This document shows, piece by piece, positions 11,401 to 21,672 of a stretch of DNA of 64,000 nt (position 1 is the first letter of the stretch; every line of letters starts with the position of its first letter). The notes beneath the pieces were generated by a model. That model was given only the letters and a program-made list of their open reading frames with translations, was not told the origin of the DNA and ran no database searches. The stretch spans positions 62,001 through 126,000 of the forward strand of contig JANBQC010000010.1 of the NCBI GenBank assembly GCA_027576995.1, given 5' to 3'. The DNA comes from Dimargaris cristalligena. Taxonomy: Eukaryota; Kickxellomycota; Dimargaritomycetes; Dimargaritales; Dimargaritaceae. A program made the position numbers and the translations under genes.

Positions 11401-13199
11401 ACGACTCATAAAACCCCAATAGGCTATTGGTTAAATCAACCACACATCCGATGACCACAAGTTTAGCGGAAACAAGCCGCTGCACCAGATGGTACCGGTA
11501 GGCCTGCGACAAGTACTCGTGCGCATGATCATTGAGCAGCACGTAAACCATGGCCGGCATGGCCCCGATTTGGAGCTGTAGCAATGAATCCCCGAGGGGG
11601 GCCTCCTTCACCATAGCAATGGTTTGTTCCATAAACGAAATGTAGCCGGAGGGAGGGCAGGTGGCTAGGGAGGGATGCGGTAATGATTTACTTCGGTTGG
11701 TCCCCGTGCCCATTACCGCGGCCGCCGCCTGACAAGCGGCCAGGCAATCCTCAATATGTTGACGAATTGACTGGGGATCGAAGCCCGGCTCCCCCTGTTC
11801 GGGTAGGATAGCTACGCTGGCCTCGAAAAAGGGAATGGCATGGTCGAACCGAAGGGCCGCCATTAAGTACTCGGCGCACTCCAATCGGTATTGAAAGCGC
11901 AAACGTGCGAGCCCGGGCTGCCGGGCTCCATTGGTGGAGGTAGTGACGAGCGCGTCCAGGTGAACTAACGCATCGGTTACAAAGGCGAAATGGCAATCTG
12001 TCGGGGTAGTCCAGTCGACCAGGGGCAAACGATCGTTGCCGTAGCAATGGAGCACCCAGCGATGGTAGAGCACCAGTACATGGGCGAAAGGCCTTTTGGA
12101 TAGCCGGGAGTTGCTTTACATTTATATATATATATAGATATATATCAATATTGTGCGAGGTACGCGGAGTAGTAGCGGTACAGGCATAGGTGGGTATAGA
12201 GAGTTAGTTGGTTGTTTTTTTCGGTCTCTCCGAAAAGGAATGTACTGGTATTTCAGCGTATGTCTTGAAGGATTCCAGTCTTCCTGATTTGGCCACTTAC
12301 ATAAACTGACCATCCCGGGTGGCTAAAATAAAGGCAAACAGGGTCACCGTAACCTGGGGCGAGATTTCTTGGAGTAGGAAGTCGAGGGGCAGTTTGCTGC
12401 GCTCGATGAGTTCAGCGGCCAGTCCGAGGTAGCGTTTCTGTTTCGCCGTCAACTCCATGGTATCCCGGGCGCCGGTATCGCCTAATCCCCGGGCCGAATT
12501 CTTCGTCTCGGCCGAGAGATTGCGAGTCATGGGTGAGCTAGCCACGCCATTGGCGTCGCCCCCGTCTTCGGAGGGCTGTCCCCCCGCTGTTGATGGGTGG
12601 GGAGGACTACTACCACTTCCCTTGCGGGTAGCTAACAGAACCGCATTGGAACGGAAGGCAAAGGGTGATTTATCTGCCAGGGGCAAGCCACTGGCCGGGT
12701 CCCGGTACAGCCATACTTTGGAGACATGGGTAGGAATGCGGAGCATGTGGGCGGCGGGTGACAACAGTGGGGACGCCATGGGGGTAGTTGGCACGGTGGG
12801 GCCTGGATTGAGCGGATGGCGGGCATGGAAGTCCGGGAATTGGGACACCGCCAGTAAATCGGTCACCATTCGCCGGGCCTTGGACTGGAGCAGGAGACCC
12901 TTGGGGTCAGCAAGAGGCACCCATGGGTCAAGTTCCGGAAACTGGAGTGGAAGGGAATGTGGGTAAGGTATCCAAAGAGAAAGGGGTTAGTGGGGACCCC
13001 GGGGAAGTTTAGACATGGAAAAGGACAATAAACGTGGCGGAGGAGCATGTGCCGACCGCTGGCCAGGGGCAAGCCTTCAGGCTGGAAAACAATGGCCTGA
13101 ATCTCCAATACGACTGGGATCCTTTAATGGTAGTCGAGCAGTACTTACGTCTTCGTCAAGACGGTGGGGTTGAAGAAAATAGTCAATGTATTCGGACAT
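8497..13199 (-). CDS. INTS8: Integrator complex subunit 8-like protein
   Basis: Seven exons read from high to low coordinate: 13149-13199, 12301-12941, 11398-12092, 10401-11189, 9217-10227, 8897-8940 and 8497-8751. Together they give 1161 aa. All six donors are GTAAGT and frame is kept throughout. The C-terminal third matches animal INTS8: a helical TPR-like stretch (about ILLLLGHIHHLNRNYRACIG) followed by a WDLRILEYVI block that parallels the animal WDVTILEYL block. The middle has an AHVLVLYHRW motif like the animal AVLLYNRW, then more helical repeats. Exon 1 encodes only 17 residues, including EYIDYFL, which sits where the animal protein has its PP2A-binding WFEFLL motif. In animals INTS8 joins the Integrator phosphatase module, which attenuates RNA polymerase II. 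Human INTS8 is 995 aa. A 44-nt microexon encodes residues next to the conserved C-terminal block. Function in this fungus is inferred. Confidence 0.75.
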
Positions 13200-14266
13200 G
13201 GTTAACGCGAGGAAAGGAAACCCATGGGTGTTTCGAAGTATATGCGAAGAAGGTCAATAGTAAAGGGAGTGAGATAGAAAGTGGCTAGCACACAAGACGA
13301 AAGCAAAACAGCCATGGTATGGACATTTGGAAACGATTCGAAAATCCCTCTCTCATTTGGGAATGAACTAGGCGGGACAAAATGCTCTCTATACGGCTGG
13401 GAAGGCTGCCATTGCTAATGAGTAAAACCCCCCTTGGATGTATTCCTCGTATCTTCTATGATTTGGAACCGTCTCGGTGTGAAAATGCCGGCTATTATTA
13501 GCTGTAGCTAAATTAATAAACCAGTGGCAACTGATGTCGTGGCGCATCGCCTCCTTAAACACCATGTTCTAAATGATATATTGCGGGTTGAAGTCAAATG
13601 GGCCTTACCAGAAGCTGCAATAGAATCCGACTTCATTTTAGCCCACCACATTTAATTATGACTCGCGGAACACTTCCCTACAGCGGCCACCACCAAGCTT
13701 ATTTACAGGATAACATCTCCGCAAATGCGATCTATTCACCAGCATTTTACCCGTAGGCGTGTAGCCCAAAGGTGCATTGCTTTCAACTATTGAACCAACT
13801 ATCCCAAACAACGGCATCAGGACCACGATAATTGATGGCTCCCAGTATGAAAACTGCTGTGCTTAATAGTTACGGAGATTAAAGCTGACCCATTCTAGTG
13901 TTTCAGGTGCCATCATCGCTTAGTTTCGTCAATAGGGGGTGGGCCTTAAATCACCGAAGGAATCGCCCCTTCCCCATGCATATATTATATACCTCTATAT
14001 TCACCATTCCGCCCCCATTATTATGCATGTTCACCTTATATAGCGTGATATTTGGCTATATACATCCTAGACGTAGACATTCCGACACCAACCAGTATTG
14101 TATCCTGCGACAAAAATATAAACGACAATTTATAACTAAAGTATTACTACCAGGGAATGCGAATAAAAAGAATCGATATGTCTACCATGAACAAGCAATG
14201 TATGGGCTTGCTGGTTGGAAAATGCCAACCGGGTATTCATTCGCCGGTCCCTCACCCCAGCACCTA
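13200..14266. other. Intergenic region, no supported gene
   Basis: About 1.07 kb between the end of the prolyl oligopeptidase gene and the start of the INTS8-like gene, both on the minus strand. It should hold the INTS8 promoter. An open frame on the + strand at 13898-14320 begins at GTG and runs antisense into the peptidase, so it is not called. Confidence 0.55.
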
Positions 14267-16751
14267 TTAGTTATCGGGGATGACTTCCATGGGCGAAGTC
14301 TTTTGGACCGATTGCTGTAGCACCAAGGCCAAGAAACACAGGACATCCACCTCGTAGTCAATGGATTTCTGAATGGTAGTTGGCCCTCCGTGGCCACTAT
14401 TGCGGCCCACCTTCAGTAAAATCGGCTGGGCCCGCGTGCTTCCCGGGGAAGATTTGGCTACGGCGTGTTGAAGGGCGGCCGCGAATTTAAATGAGTGGAG
14501 GGGTGACACTCGATTATCGTGGTCGGCGGTCAACAGCAGAATGGCGGGGTACGGGCGACTGGTCTGGATATTATGCAGGGGGGAGTAACGCCGGATGTAG
14601 GCAAAATCGGCGGCATCGTTGGGATCGCCGTATTCCGAGGTCCAGGCGTGGCCAATGGTAAAGCGGTGGAATCGCAACATATCGTGCACCCCTACCTCAG
14701 GGATCGCGGCTCCGAATAGGTCGGGTCGCTGGTTAATGCAGGCCCCCACTAGGAGCCCGCCGTTGGATGCCCCACGGATAGCAAGCAGGCGGGGACAGGT
14801 GTAGCCCTGGGCGACTAACCACTGGGCCGCGGCCTGGAAATCGTCGAAACAGGTCTGTTTGCTGTGGCCTTTGCCGGCGTCGTGCCACGTCTGGCCGTAC
14901 TCTCCACCACCACGAATACCAGCGACGACAATCACACCGTCAAAGGCCAGCATAAACGCCAGGCGCGATATGTTGTAACCGGGGGATACAGATGAGCCGA
15001 AACCCCCGTAGGCATAGAGTATGGCGGGGTGACTGCCGTCCAGCACGAGATCCCGGCGACAGGTAACGAACAGCGGAATTAGGGTTCCGTCGTAGCTGGG
15101 GTAGAAGACCTGGCGGGTCTCATATTTCGAAGGGTCGAAATTGCATTTAGAGAGACCGGTGAAATAGACCTCTGGTGTCAGTGCAGGGGGTTCGGCTGGA
15201 GCAGCGGGGGGCAGGGGCAGTGGGGCTGGCTTCGGGGACACTTGGCTTTGGAAATTAAGACTCAGGGCAGGGTTTCGCGAGGTGAGGCTCGCCTCCTCCC
15301 AGGCACCTTCGGGGAATGTGTATTGTAACAGCTGAACCGGCCGTAAAGACGAGGCGGCCGCAAAGTAAAAGGTGGGGAATCGGCGCTTACAGAGTATACC
15401 GGAAATGCTACTGGACGGGACCCGAATGGTACCTAAACACTTGCCCGTCTCCCGGTCGTGTAAAGACAGTTGACCCACGGCATGGCGTTGGTATAATACC
15501 ACCAAATACTGGTGGTACGCAATAGCGGCCGCTTTGAGGATATCGGTCGGATGCTGAGGTATGACGTTTTGAAATCCATCCGCGGGCTGGTCCACGTCAT
15601 ACTTGACAATCCGCCAACGAGGGGCGTCTAGCTGGGTGATGAAGTATAAGCACGGGCCATGGGCGGAGATGAATTTGTAAGCGCACTTAAAATCAGATAT
15701 GATAGGTCGAAAAACGGGTGATTGAATCGTTCCATTCTCGGTACTCCGGTCCCATACCATGACCCGGTGGCTGTTGCTGGCCCCTTGGCAGCTGTACAAT
15801 AGCAGGAACCGCTGGTCATCATCGTCCGAGAGCACCACACTATGTAAAAGGTTCGGCTGATCAGGTTCCGCGTAGATCAGCTGGTCCTGAGTTTGCGGGG
15901 TGCCAACACGGTGGTAGTAAATGGTACCATGCGTGGAAGACTCCGTCGTCTGGCCATCAAGGTTGGCCTCGGCGGGGTCCATGTAACGGGTATAAAAAAA
16001 ACCTTGATTATCACGGGTCCAATAGGGAGAGTTGAATTTCAGCCCGGTTATCTCAACTGGCCCCAACTCACCGGGTCGGTCGGCCCGCATGAGTCGAACA
16101 CTGCGCCAATCGCTACCGTTTTCGGTTAAAACGACCGCCGCCACCGTGCCATCGGGGCTGAAGGGGTAGCCCGCGAGTGAGACATTGCCAGATTCGGAAA
16201 AGGTGTTGGGGTCGATAAAAACCACGGGCTCGGTATCGAACGAGGATTGTTGATAGACAATGGACTTGGGCTGAAGTCCCGAGTTGCCGGAAAAATAATA
16301 ATAGTCACCGTGACGGCTGGGGGCAGATCGATACTCGTAATCTTCTAGGGACGTGAGTCTGTTAGGGGGACAAGAGGGTGGATTATAATAATGCTGTTTA
16401 ACGATTAGAAATCAATACGAAAGCGTAAATTTCGCTGTGTTCTTTGGGCTGGAAGTGTGGTCACTGTATCGGTTGATTTGCCAGGATGACCTTGACGTCA
16501 CTAAGTATAACTTACAGATCCTTAAAGCGTGGACGCTCTTGCTGCTGGTCCAGATACTCCTGGGCGAACCTCGCCTGGGCATCGATGAATTCGGCGGTTT
16601 CGGAGGAACGGGGATCCTCCAGCCAGCGGTATGGATCCGCAACCATTTCCCCGTGATGAGTCTCGACACAGTCCTCGTCACGGCGTGCCGCCGGGGAACA
16701 TACCGGTACGGGGCACTGATTCTCTACGTCGACTAAACTTGCGACAGTCAT
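14267..16751 (-). CDS. PREP: Prolyl oligopeptidase (S9A serine peptidase)
   Basis: Two exons, 16516-16751 and 14267-16358, give 775 aa (donor GTAAGT, joined in phase 2). The enzyme cleaves short peptides after proline and is normally cytosolic; no signal peptide is seen. The N-terminus carries the family motif DPYRWLED (about residues 40-47). A seven-bladed propeller region follows, then a C-terminal alpha/beta hydrolase domain. The catalytic serine is Ser610 in GASNGG, the acidic residue lies in ADHDNRVSPLHS, and the histidine lies in SGHGG. A Pro/Ala-rich insert of about 30 residues separates propeller and hydrolase and lengthens the protein beyond the usual ~710 aa. The catalytic set looks intact. 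Confidence 0.95.
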
Positions 16752-18187
16752 GGTGGTTAACTGGGGATACTAGTACGAAGTGATGGTGAATTGTAAAAAT
16801 ACTACAGGATAATTGATAAAACGCACTGGGCAAGAGTTGGTGAGGAAGGCAGTTATAGGTAGGCTCACGGCGTCTGGTACTCCAGCGAACACGGACTTGG
16901 ACTCGACTTGACAATCGAGGATATACGAAGGTGAAAAGTACGTCAGCAGTCAATCGCATGAAATAAAAGATAACGGTAGGGTATAGAACTGATGGGGGAG
17001 GGGCCAATTGGAGCGCGGTGCAGGATTTAAATACGGTCACTGGCCAACTGACAGGGGCCAAGAAAAGAACATAGAAAATTCCACTGCAGAGTGGATTGAT
17101 GAAAGCGAAGGAAGGAGGGGGAAGGCCCAGGACTTGGCCAACTCTCGGCCGCTTCGGAATACCTCTTCCTTGATGGCGAGTACCTTCGCGTTTATTAAAC
17201 TAGTTTAGTTCGGTATGTATAATAATAGTCGCGCACATATGCAGATATGATTACAGGGGAGGCCCAGTGACCAAGGGTTAATATAATATAAAGCATTACA
17301 TTCCTAACCTTGCAAAGCCGCGTCACATTCGTGCACCAAAACAATACCGTAATGGGCCCCACCCACCATGACTAATGTGAGTGATTATAATAGAAAAAAA
17401 GGCAATATAGGACGAATAGCACGGAGTGATGGAAATGCACTATTTACTAGAAAGAAGCAACTGCGAGTGAATCAGTCAACGATGGAACCCATTCTAGTGA
17501 GTGTCGGCCAGGGGACATATACAGTGTGATATCCACTGGACTACCCGCGGACAACGGGGCCGGAGAAAGAAAGCAAGTGAATGGTATTATTTCCTGGCAC
17601 TATGGCGTTTCCATTCCAAGCTCCAAGTGATCCCCAAGAGGAGGCAGGCAATCTCCTCCTCCTCCTTCCTTAGTGCGGGGACTCCTCTCCATGGACCAAA
17701 CGGCCACCCTGACTATCCGAATCCGTTTCAGCAATCGGGGCATGGCTGTGTATAGGTGAAATCATGGCATCATTGGAATGGTATCCAGTAGACATGACTT
17801 GTTAAATATATGGGTGAAATGCGACCCAGCTGTATAAGATTTAAATGATATAGGCATGGAAAAGTGAAAAGGACTGTTGATCCATAATAGTAAGCCGGGG
17901 TAATTGGTAAGCCAGCAACCAGCGTCAATTTATCTATACTGTACGCTTAAAAGGCTTTTGGAACACCCAAATTATCCACGAATTTCCAAGCTAAATCTTC
18001 ACCATCATTAGTTGTTGTTGTTTTTGGAGAAAGGTGGTTTTATTGTTGCTGAGTAAATCTACAAAAGAAATATATTAGCCGGGAACAGTGGGAAGGGTGT
18101 GTGGGTTGTTACCCAGAAATACCCCCCCCGGGGTCGGCGGTAGTCGTCCTTCGTTGGGAAATGAAATCCCGAGATATTTGGATGTAT
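16752..18187. other. Gene-free region upstream of the prolyl oligopeptidase
   Basis: About 1.4 kb without a supported gene. The right half carries a partial copy of the 138-bp inverted-repeat element (see 17811). The minus-strand open frames are short and start at non-ATG codons. Confidence 0.5.
17811..17886 (+). repeat. Truncated copy of the 138-bp TA-flanked inverted-repeat element
   Basis: Begins TGGGTGAAAT directly after TATA and continues to a CAGCTGTATAAG block, matching the left end of the full copy at 28358-28495 for about 40 bases. Similarity then fades and no right terminal repeat is found. It reads as a decayed or 5'-half copy. Confidence 0.55.
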
Positions 18188-18382
18188 TTAGAGTGGGCGC
18201 TGGGGCAGCTGGGTCAGGAGAATGCCCAGACGCTTCTTCAGGGTCACGCGCTGGCGGGAGTATTTGTCGTCGGGGGAGAACCGGGCGGGGTGGGCCGACT
18301 TGGTGGGTTCGCCGTTGGGAGCCACCTTCTTCAGGGTGTAGACGCGGTCGCCACCTTCGTTGGTATAGAACATAAGATGCAT
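18188..18382 (-). CDS. NOP10: H/ACA ribonucleoprotein subunit NOP10
   Basis: A 64-aa single-exon protein, the same length as human NOP10. It begins [19 protein letters not shown] and contains [15 protein letters not shown] followed by a basic segment ([15 protein letters not shown]), all characteristic of the family. NOP10 binds dyskerin/Cbf5 and is a core part of H/ACA snoRNPs, which make pseudouridines in rRNA and snRNA in the nucleolus. Like other eukaryotic NOP10 it lacks the archaeal zinc cysteines. It is transcribed away from BFR2, another ribosome-biogenesis gene, 640 bases to the right. Confidence 0.97.
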   Translation of the reverse strand: MHLMFYTNEGGDRVYTLKKVAPNGEPTKSAHPARFSPDDKYSRQRVTLKKRLGILLTQLPQRPL

Positions 18383-19022
18383 GGTGAAGTAGACGGTGGG
18401 GTTGCGGGTATGGGGACGGGGCTATGGAAGGAAAGCAGCAGATTTTCCAAATGGTAGGAACAAGGAAAGGTGGGCAGTGCAATGCAGCGGAATCAGCAGG
18501 TCGCGTTGTCTTGGTCTTAGCGGTAACGAAGTAAACTGGACTCTTCTTCCCTGGCTAAAACCAGTACGTAAATTTTCGCTACTGGTATTTTTTTTCCAGT
18601 CTTCATCCGATGATAATCAGAGGAAGGAAATAATCGAAGCACTCACGTGATCCCGCCCCTTGGCCTATTTTTCGACTTGTATACCTTAGGTTTTATAACA
18701 CACACTTAAATTAATTGGCAGATTTAGTAGAGTCTAGCTGGAAAAAAACGAGGACGATTCCTTTAATTCAAAGTTTTCTGGCCTCCATGACATTCGGCAG
18801 GACTGCAACTCTCCTACCCTGCCTACCTATAGACCTTCTCGAAATTGGTCCTAAGCGCGATTTGCTCATTGTCGGGCCAACTTTCCTTTTACTCATTACG
18901 CCATTTGCATTGTTTGATACCCACAATAGCATAGCCCTCAGCTAGCGTGTCTAAGCCATTTCTACACTCCCGCCCGTGATTAGGTTGTCGAAAACCTAAT
19001 TTAGTACATACCGGGCGCCACC
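18383..19022. promoter_or_regulatory. Shared divergent promoter region of NOP10 and BFR2
   Basis: 640 bases between the start codons of two divergently transcribed ribosome-biogenesis genes. On the minus strand it contains GCGAAAATTTAC (about 18549-18560), which resembles the yeast rRNA-processing element core. That resemblance is only suggestive. No coding region seen. Confidence 0.5.
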
Positions 19023-21253
19023 ATGTCCAAATCCCTGAAGAAGCAACTGGCCAATTTTTTGGACCCCACCCCTGAAGGTATACATGTCCGCCATTAATAC
19101 CCATCAGAGCCTATCCCGATATCGGCTTATGTATACGGGCCCCACTTCTCTTCCTACCCCGTACGGCAATTATAGAAAACCAATTTCAATGAGCTAACAC
19201 CTCCCTGTTATTATCAATTTTGTCATTCCAGATTTTGATCCCGAGGATTTCGAACGCCTGGATAAGCCTGATTCGGATGCCACTGATATCGGCTCCGCCT
19301 CGGACGAGGATACCGGTGTTGACGCCAAACGCGACCACTACGTGAAAGTCGGGTAAGTCCCCCCTCCATGAAATGTTAATATTCAACTTCTACTGAACCA
19401 TACCCGGAACCCGTCGGGTCCCCTGCCAGCAACCCTATTCATCCTCCTAATTTGATATCTCTACCCAGTCTAATTCCATATTATACCCCTGATATTATCT
19501 ATTCCCGCCCCTACCTGTTCGCGATGGTCATAGCAAAAGTAAACTTCGGAAAGACGAGAACGTTACCCTTTCCGACCCTAAATATGTTGGCCAACGGGTT
19601 AGCCGGAAGTCGCTCTATCAACTTAACCAGTCCGATAGTGAATTGGAGAGTGGCAGTGAAGTTGAAAGTGAACTTGATATCGAGGTTGGCGGAAACGACA
19701 CTAGCGACAGCAATGACAATGATGACACCCAAAGTGATGCCGGGTCCGAAGGTTTCCAAGATAGTTCCGACGAAGTAATGGCCATGGGGGCCTCCCCCGA
19801 TGCGGAAGTGAACTGGTCTGACTCAGAGGAAGGCGCATCAGCCGACCAAGCCACAGACGACAGTGATCTGGAAGAGAGCATGGGAAGCGAGGAAGAATCC
19901 AGCGACGAGGGCGAATCCGGTGACGAATTGGAGTCGTCGAGCGCAATGGGTGACGCCGAAGAGGCCCAGCCAACCGCTACCCGCACCAAACTCCAGAAGC
20001 AACTGGCCGAGATTGAGGAACAGGAAAAGGCCATGCTGCAGCAACTCGCCCAAGGTTCCCTTGGGGAAATGACCAAAGGCCGGGCCGTTATGCGGCAAAT
20101 CAAACGCTGGAACGGGTTCCTGGATTCCCGGATCCGACTCCAAAAGGCCCTGGTCATGGCCAACTGCCTTCCCACCCCGGACCGGCTGGCCGAAGCGGAG
20201 ACTGAGTCCCTGCACCAAAATCCCCTATGGAACGAACTTAAACAGAAGACGGGCTCGGTGCTACGGGACTTGGTCGACTTGCGGATCCGGCTGTGGGAGC
20301 GGAACCAGGACGCCGGGGTGTCCACCGATCAACTGAGCCACCTCAAGCGACCCCGGTCCTCCAGCGACTCGGCATCCTCGGACAATGAGAACGAGAATGA
20401 TACTGACTCCCCCCCGACTAAACTGGCCCGCTCCGCCGATGGCCCCATGGACTGGGCGGCCCTGGACCAACTTCACCAGCGCTTTGTACCCTACCGGAAC
20501 GACGTCCTGGATAAGTGGAGTGCCAAGGTCCAAGCCGCCTCCGGTATTGCCCTGAACAAGAAACTGCGGGCCTTCAACCAGAGTGCCGTCCACCAGGCCC
20601 AGGAAACCCTCCAGGATCGGGATCGTCTCCTGCGCCGTACCCAACTGAAGCGGACCGACTATCCCCCCCTTCTGCCCGATGCTTCCCCGTCAATCACCAC
20701 CACCACTACCACTACTAGTACCACATCCGTGGGCGACGACGGCAAGGACTACCACCCCGAAATCTTCGACGACCATGATTTCTACCAAACCCTACTCCGG
20801 GAACTGATTGAGAGTCGGATGGCCACCACCGACGATCCGGTGGCCCTCGGTAAACGGTGGGTGGCCCTCAAACAACAGCAAGCCACCCAAGAACGGGAAC
20901 GGCGGTCCCGTACCGTGGATAACAAGGCCAGTAAGGGCCGTCGCCTGCGTTACCACGTTCACGAAAAATTGCAAAACTTCATGGCCCCCATGGGTACTTC
21001 GGGTTGGCACGCGGATATGGTCGATGAGCTTTATGCTACTTTATTAGGTCAGAAGATCGCGGCGATCCAGGAGGAACAGCCCGCCCAGGCGGATTCCGAT
21101 GTCGATTTGGCCCAGGCTGAAATGGACCGGTTAGAGCAGGGCCAGGCTAGCAACAGCAACCAGCGCAGCGACGACGACGACAACGAGGAGGAGGACAGTC
21201 CGGAAACGGAGGAGGCGATTACAAGTACCGATGGCCTGAAGATTTTCGGGTAA
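19023..21253 (+). CDS. BFR2: Bfr2/AATF (Che-1/TRAUB) ribosome-biogenesis protein
   Basis: Three exons, 19023-19077, 19232-19352 and 19534-21253, give 631 aa (donors GTATAC and GTAAGT). The family acts in the nucleolus in small-subunit processome assembly and early 18S pre-rRNA cleavage. The N-terminus has a DFDPEDFERLDKPDSD block and the conserved KSKLRKDE...GQRVSRKSLY segment. A long acidic stretch covers about residues 95-190. The AATF domain follows, with KLQKQLAEIEEQEKAMLQQL and RQIKRWNGFLDSRIRLQKAL. The C-terminal TRAUB domain has FDDHDFYQTLLRELIESR and KGRRLRYHVHEKLQNFMAP, then an acidic tail. The first exon is short (18 codons), and its ATG follows a CACC context. Confidence 0.96.
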
Positions 21254-21672
21254 TTAACTTCCCCCCCGCTATCTTAGACGTGTATGGTCCGCCTCTCTGG
21301 GTTTCTATTCTAAAATGATTATTTACGCACTACCTTTTTTTTATTTTTGAACACTATTACATTTCCTGTTCAACATACAATAATAATATAAGCCTGGTTT
21401 GGACCAAACGACAATGTCCGGGAAATTGCTTTAAATACCCCGCCTCATGGAGCAAGAGTATGGTTTGTGAGCTGAGCTAAGCATACCTATATTTAATACT
21501 ATGATGTATTGAATTGGCGTCCTTGCGAGGACAGTGAAAATAAGATAGCGGCCAATCTAATGTTGGTCGGATAAAAATTATATTACACAGTAGGTACAAC
21601 TATTAAAGGGATAGGTCCCAGAGTAGTGTAATTAGAACGAGGTATAGGGGCATGGTGAAAAGCGGGGCCAGT
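21254..21672. other. Convergent intergenic region
   Basis: About 420 AT-rich bases between the convergent BFR2 and YJU2B genes. It should hold both 3' ends. Nothing else seen. Confidence 0.6.

Noticed and set aside
13898..14320. 140-codon + strand open frame
   Set aside because: Starts at GTG, has no ATG in a useful place, no domain, and its right end is antisense to the prolyl oligopeptidase C-terminus.
17501..17755. 84-codon + strand open frame near the truncated element
   Set aside because: Non-ATG start, no motif, and composition typical of intergenic sequence.
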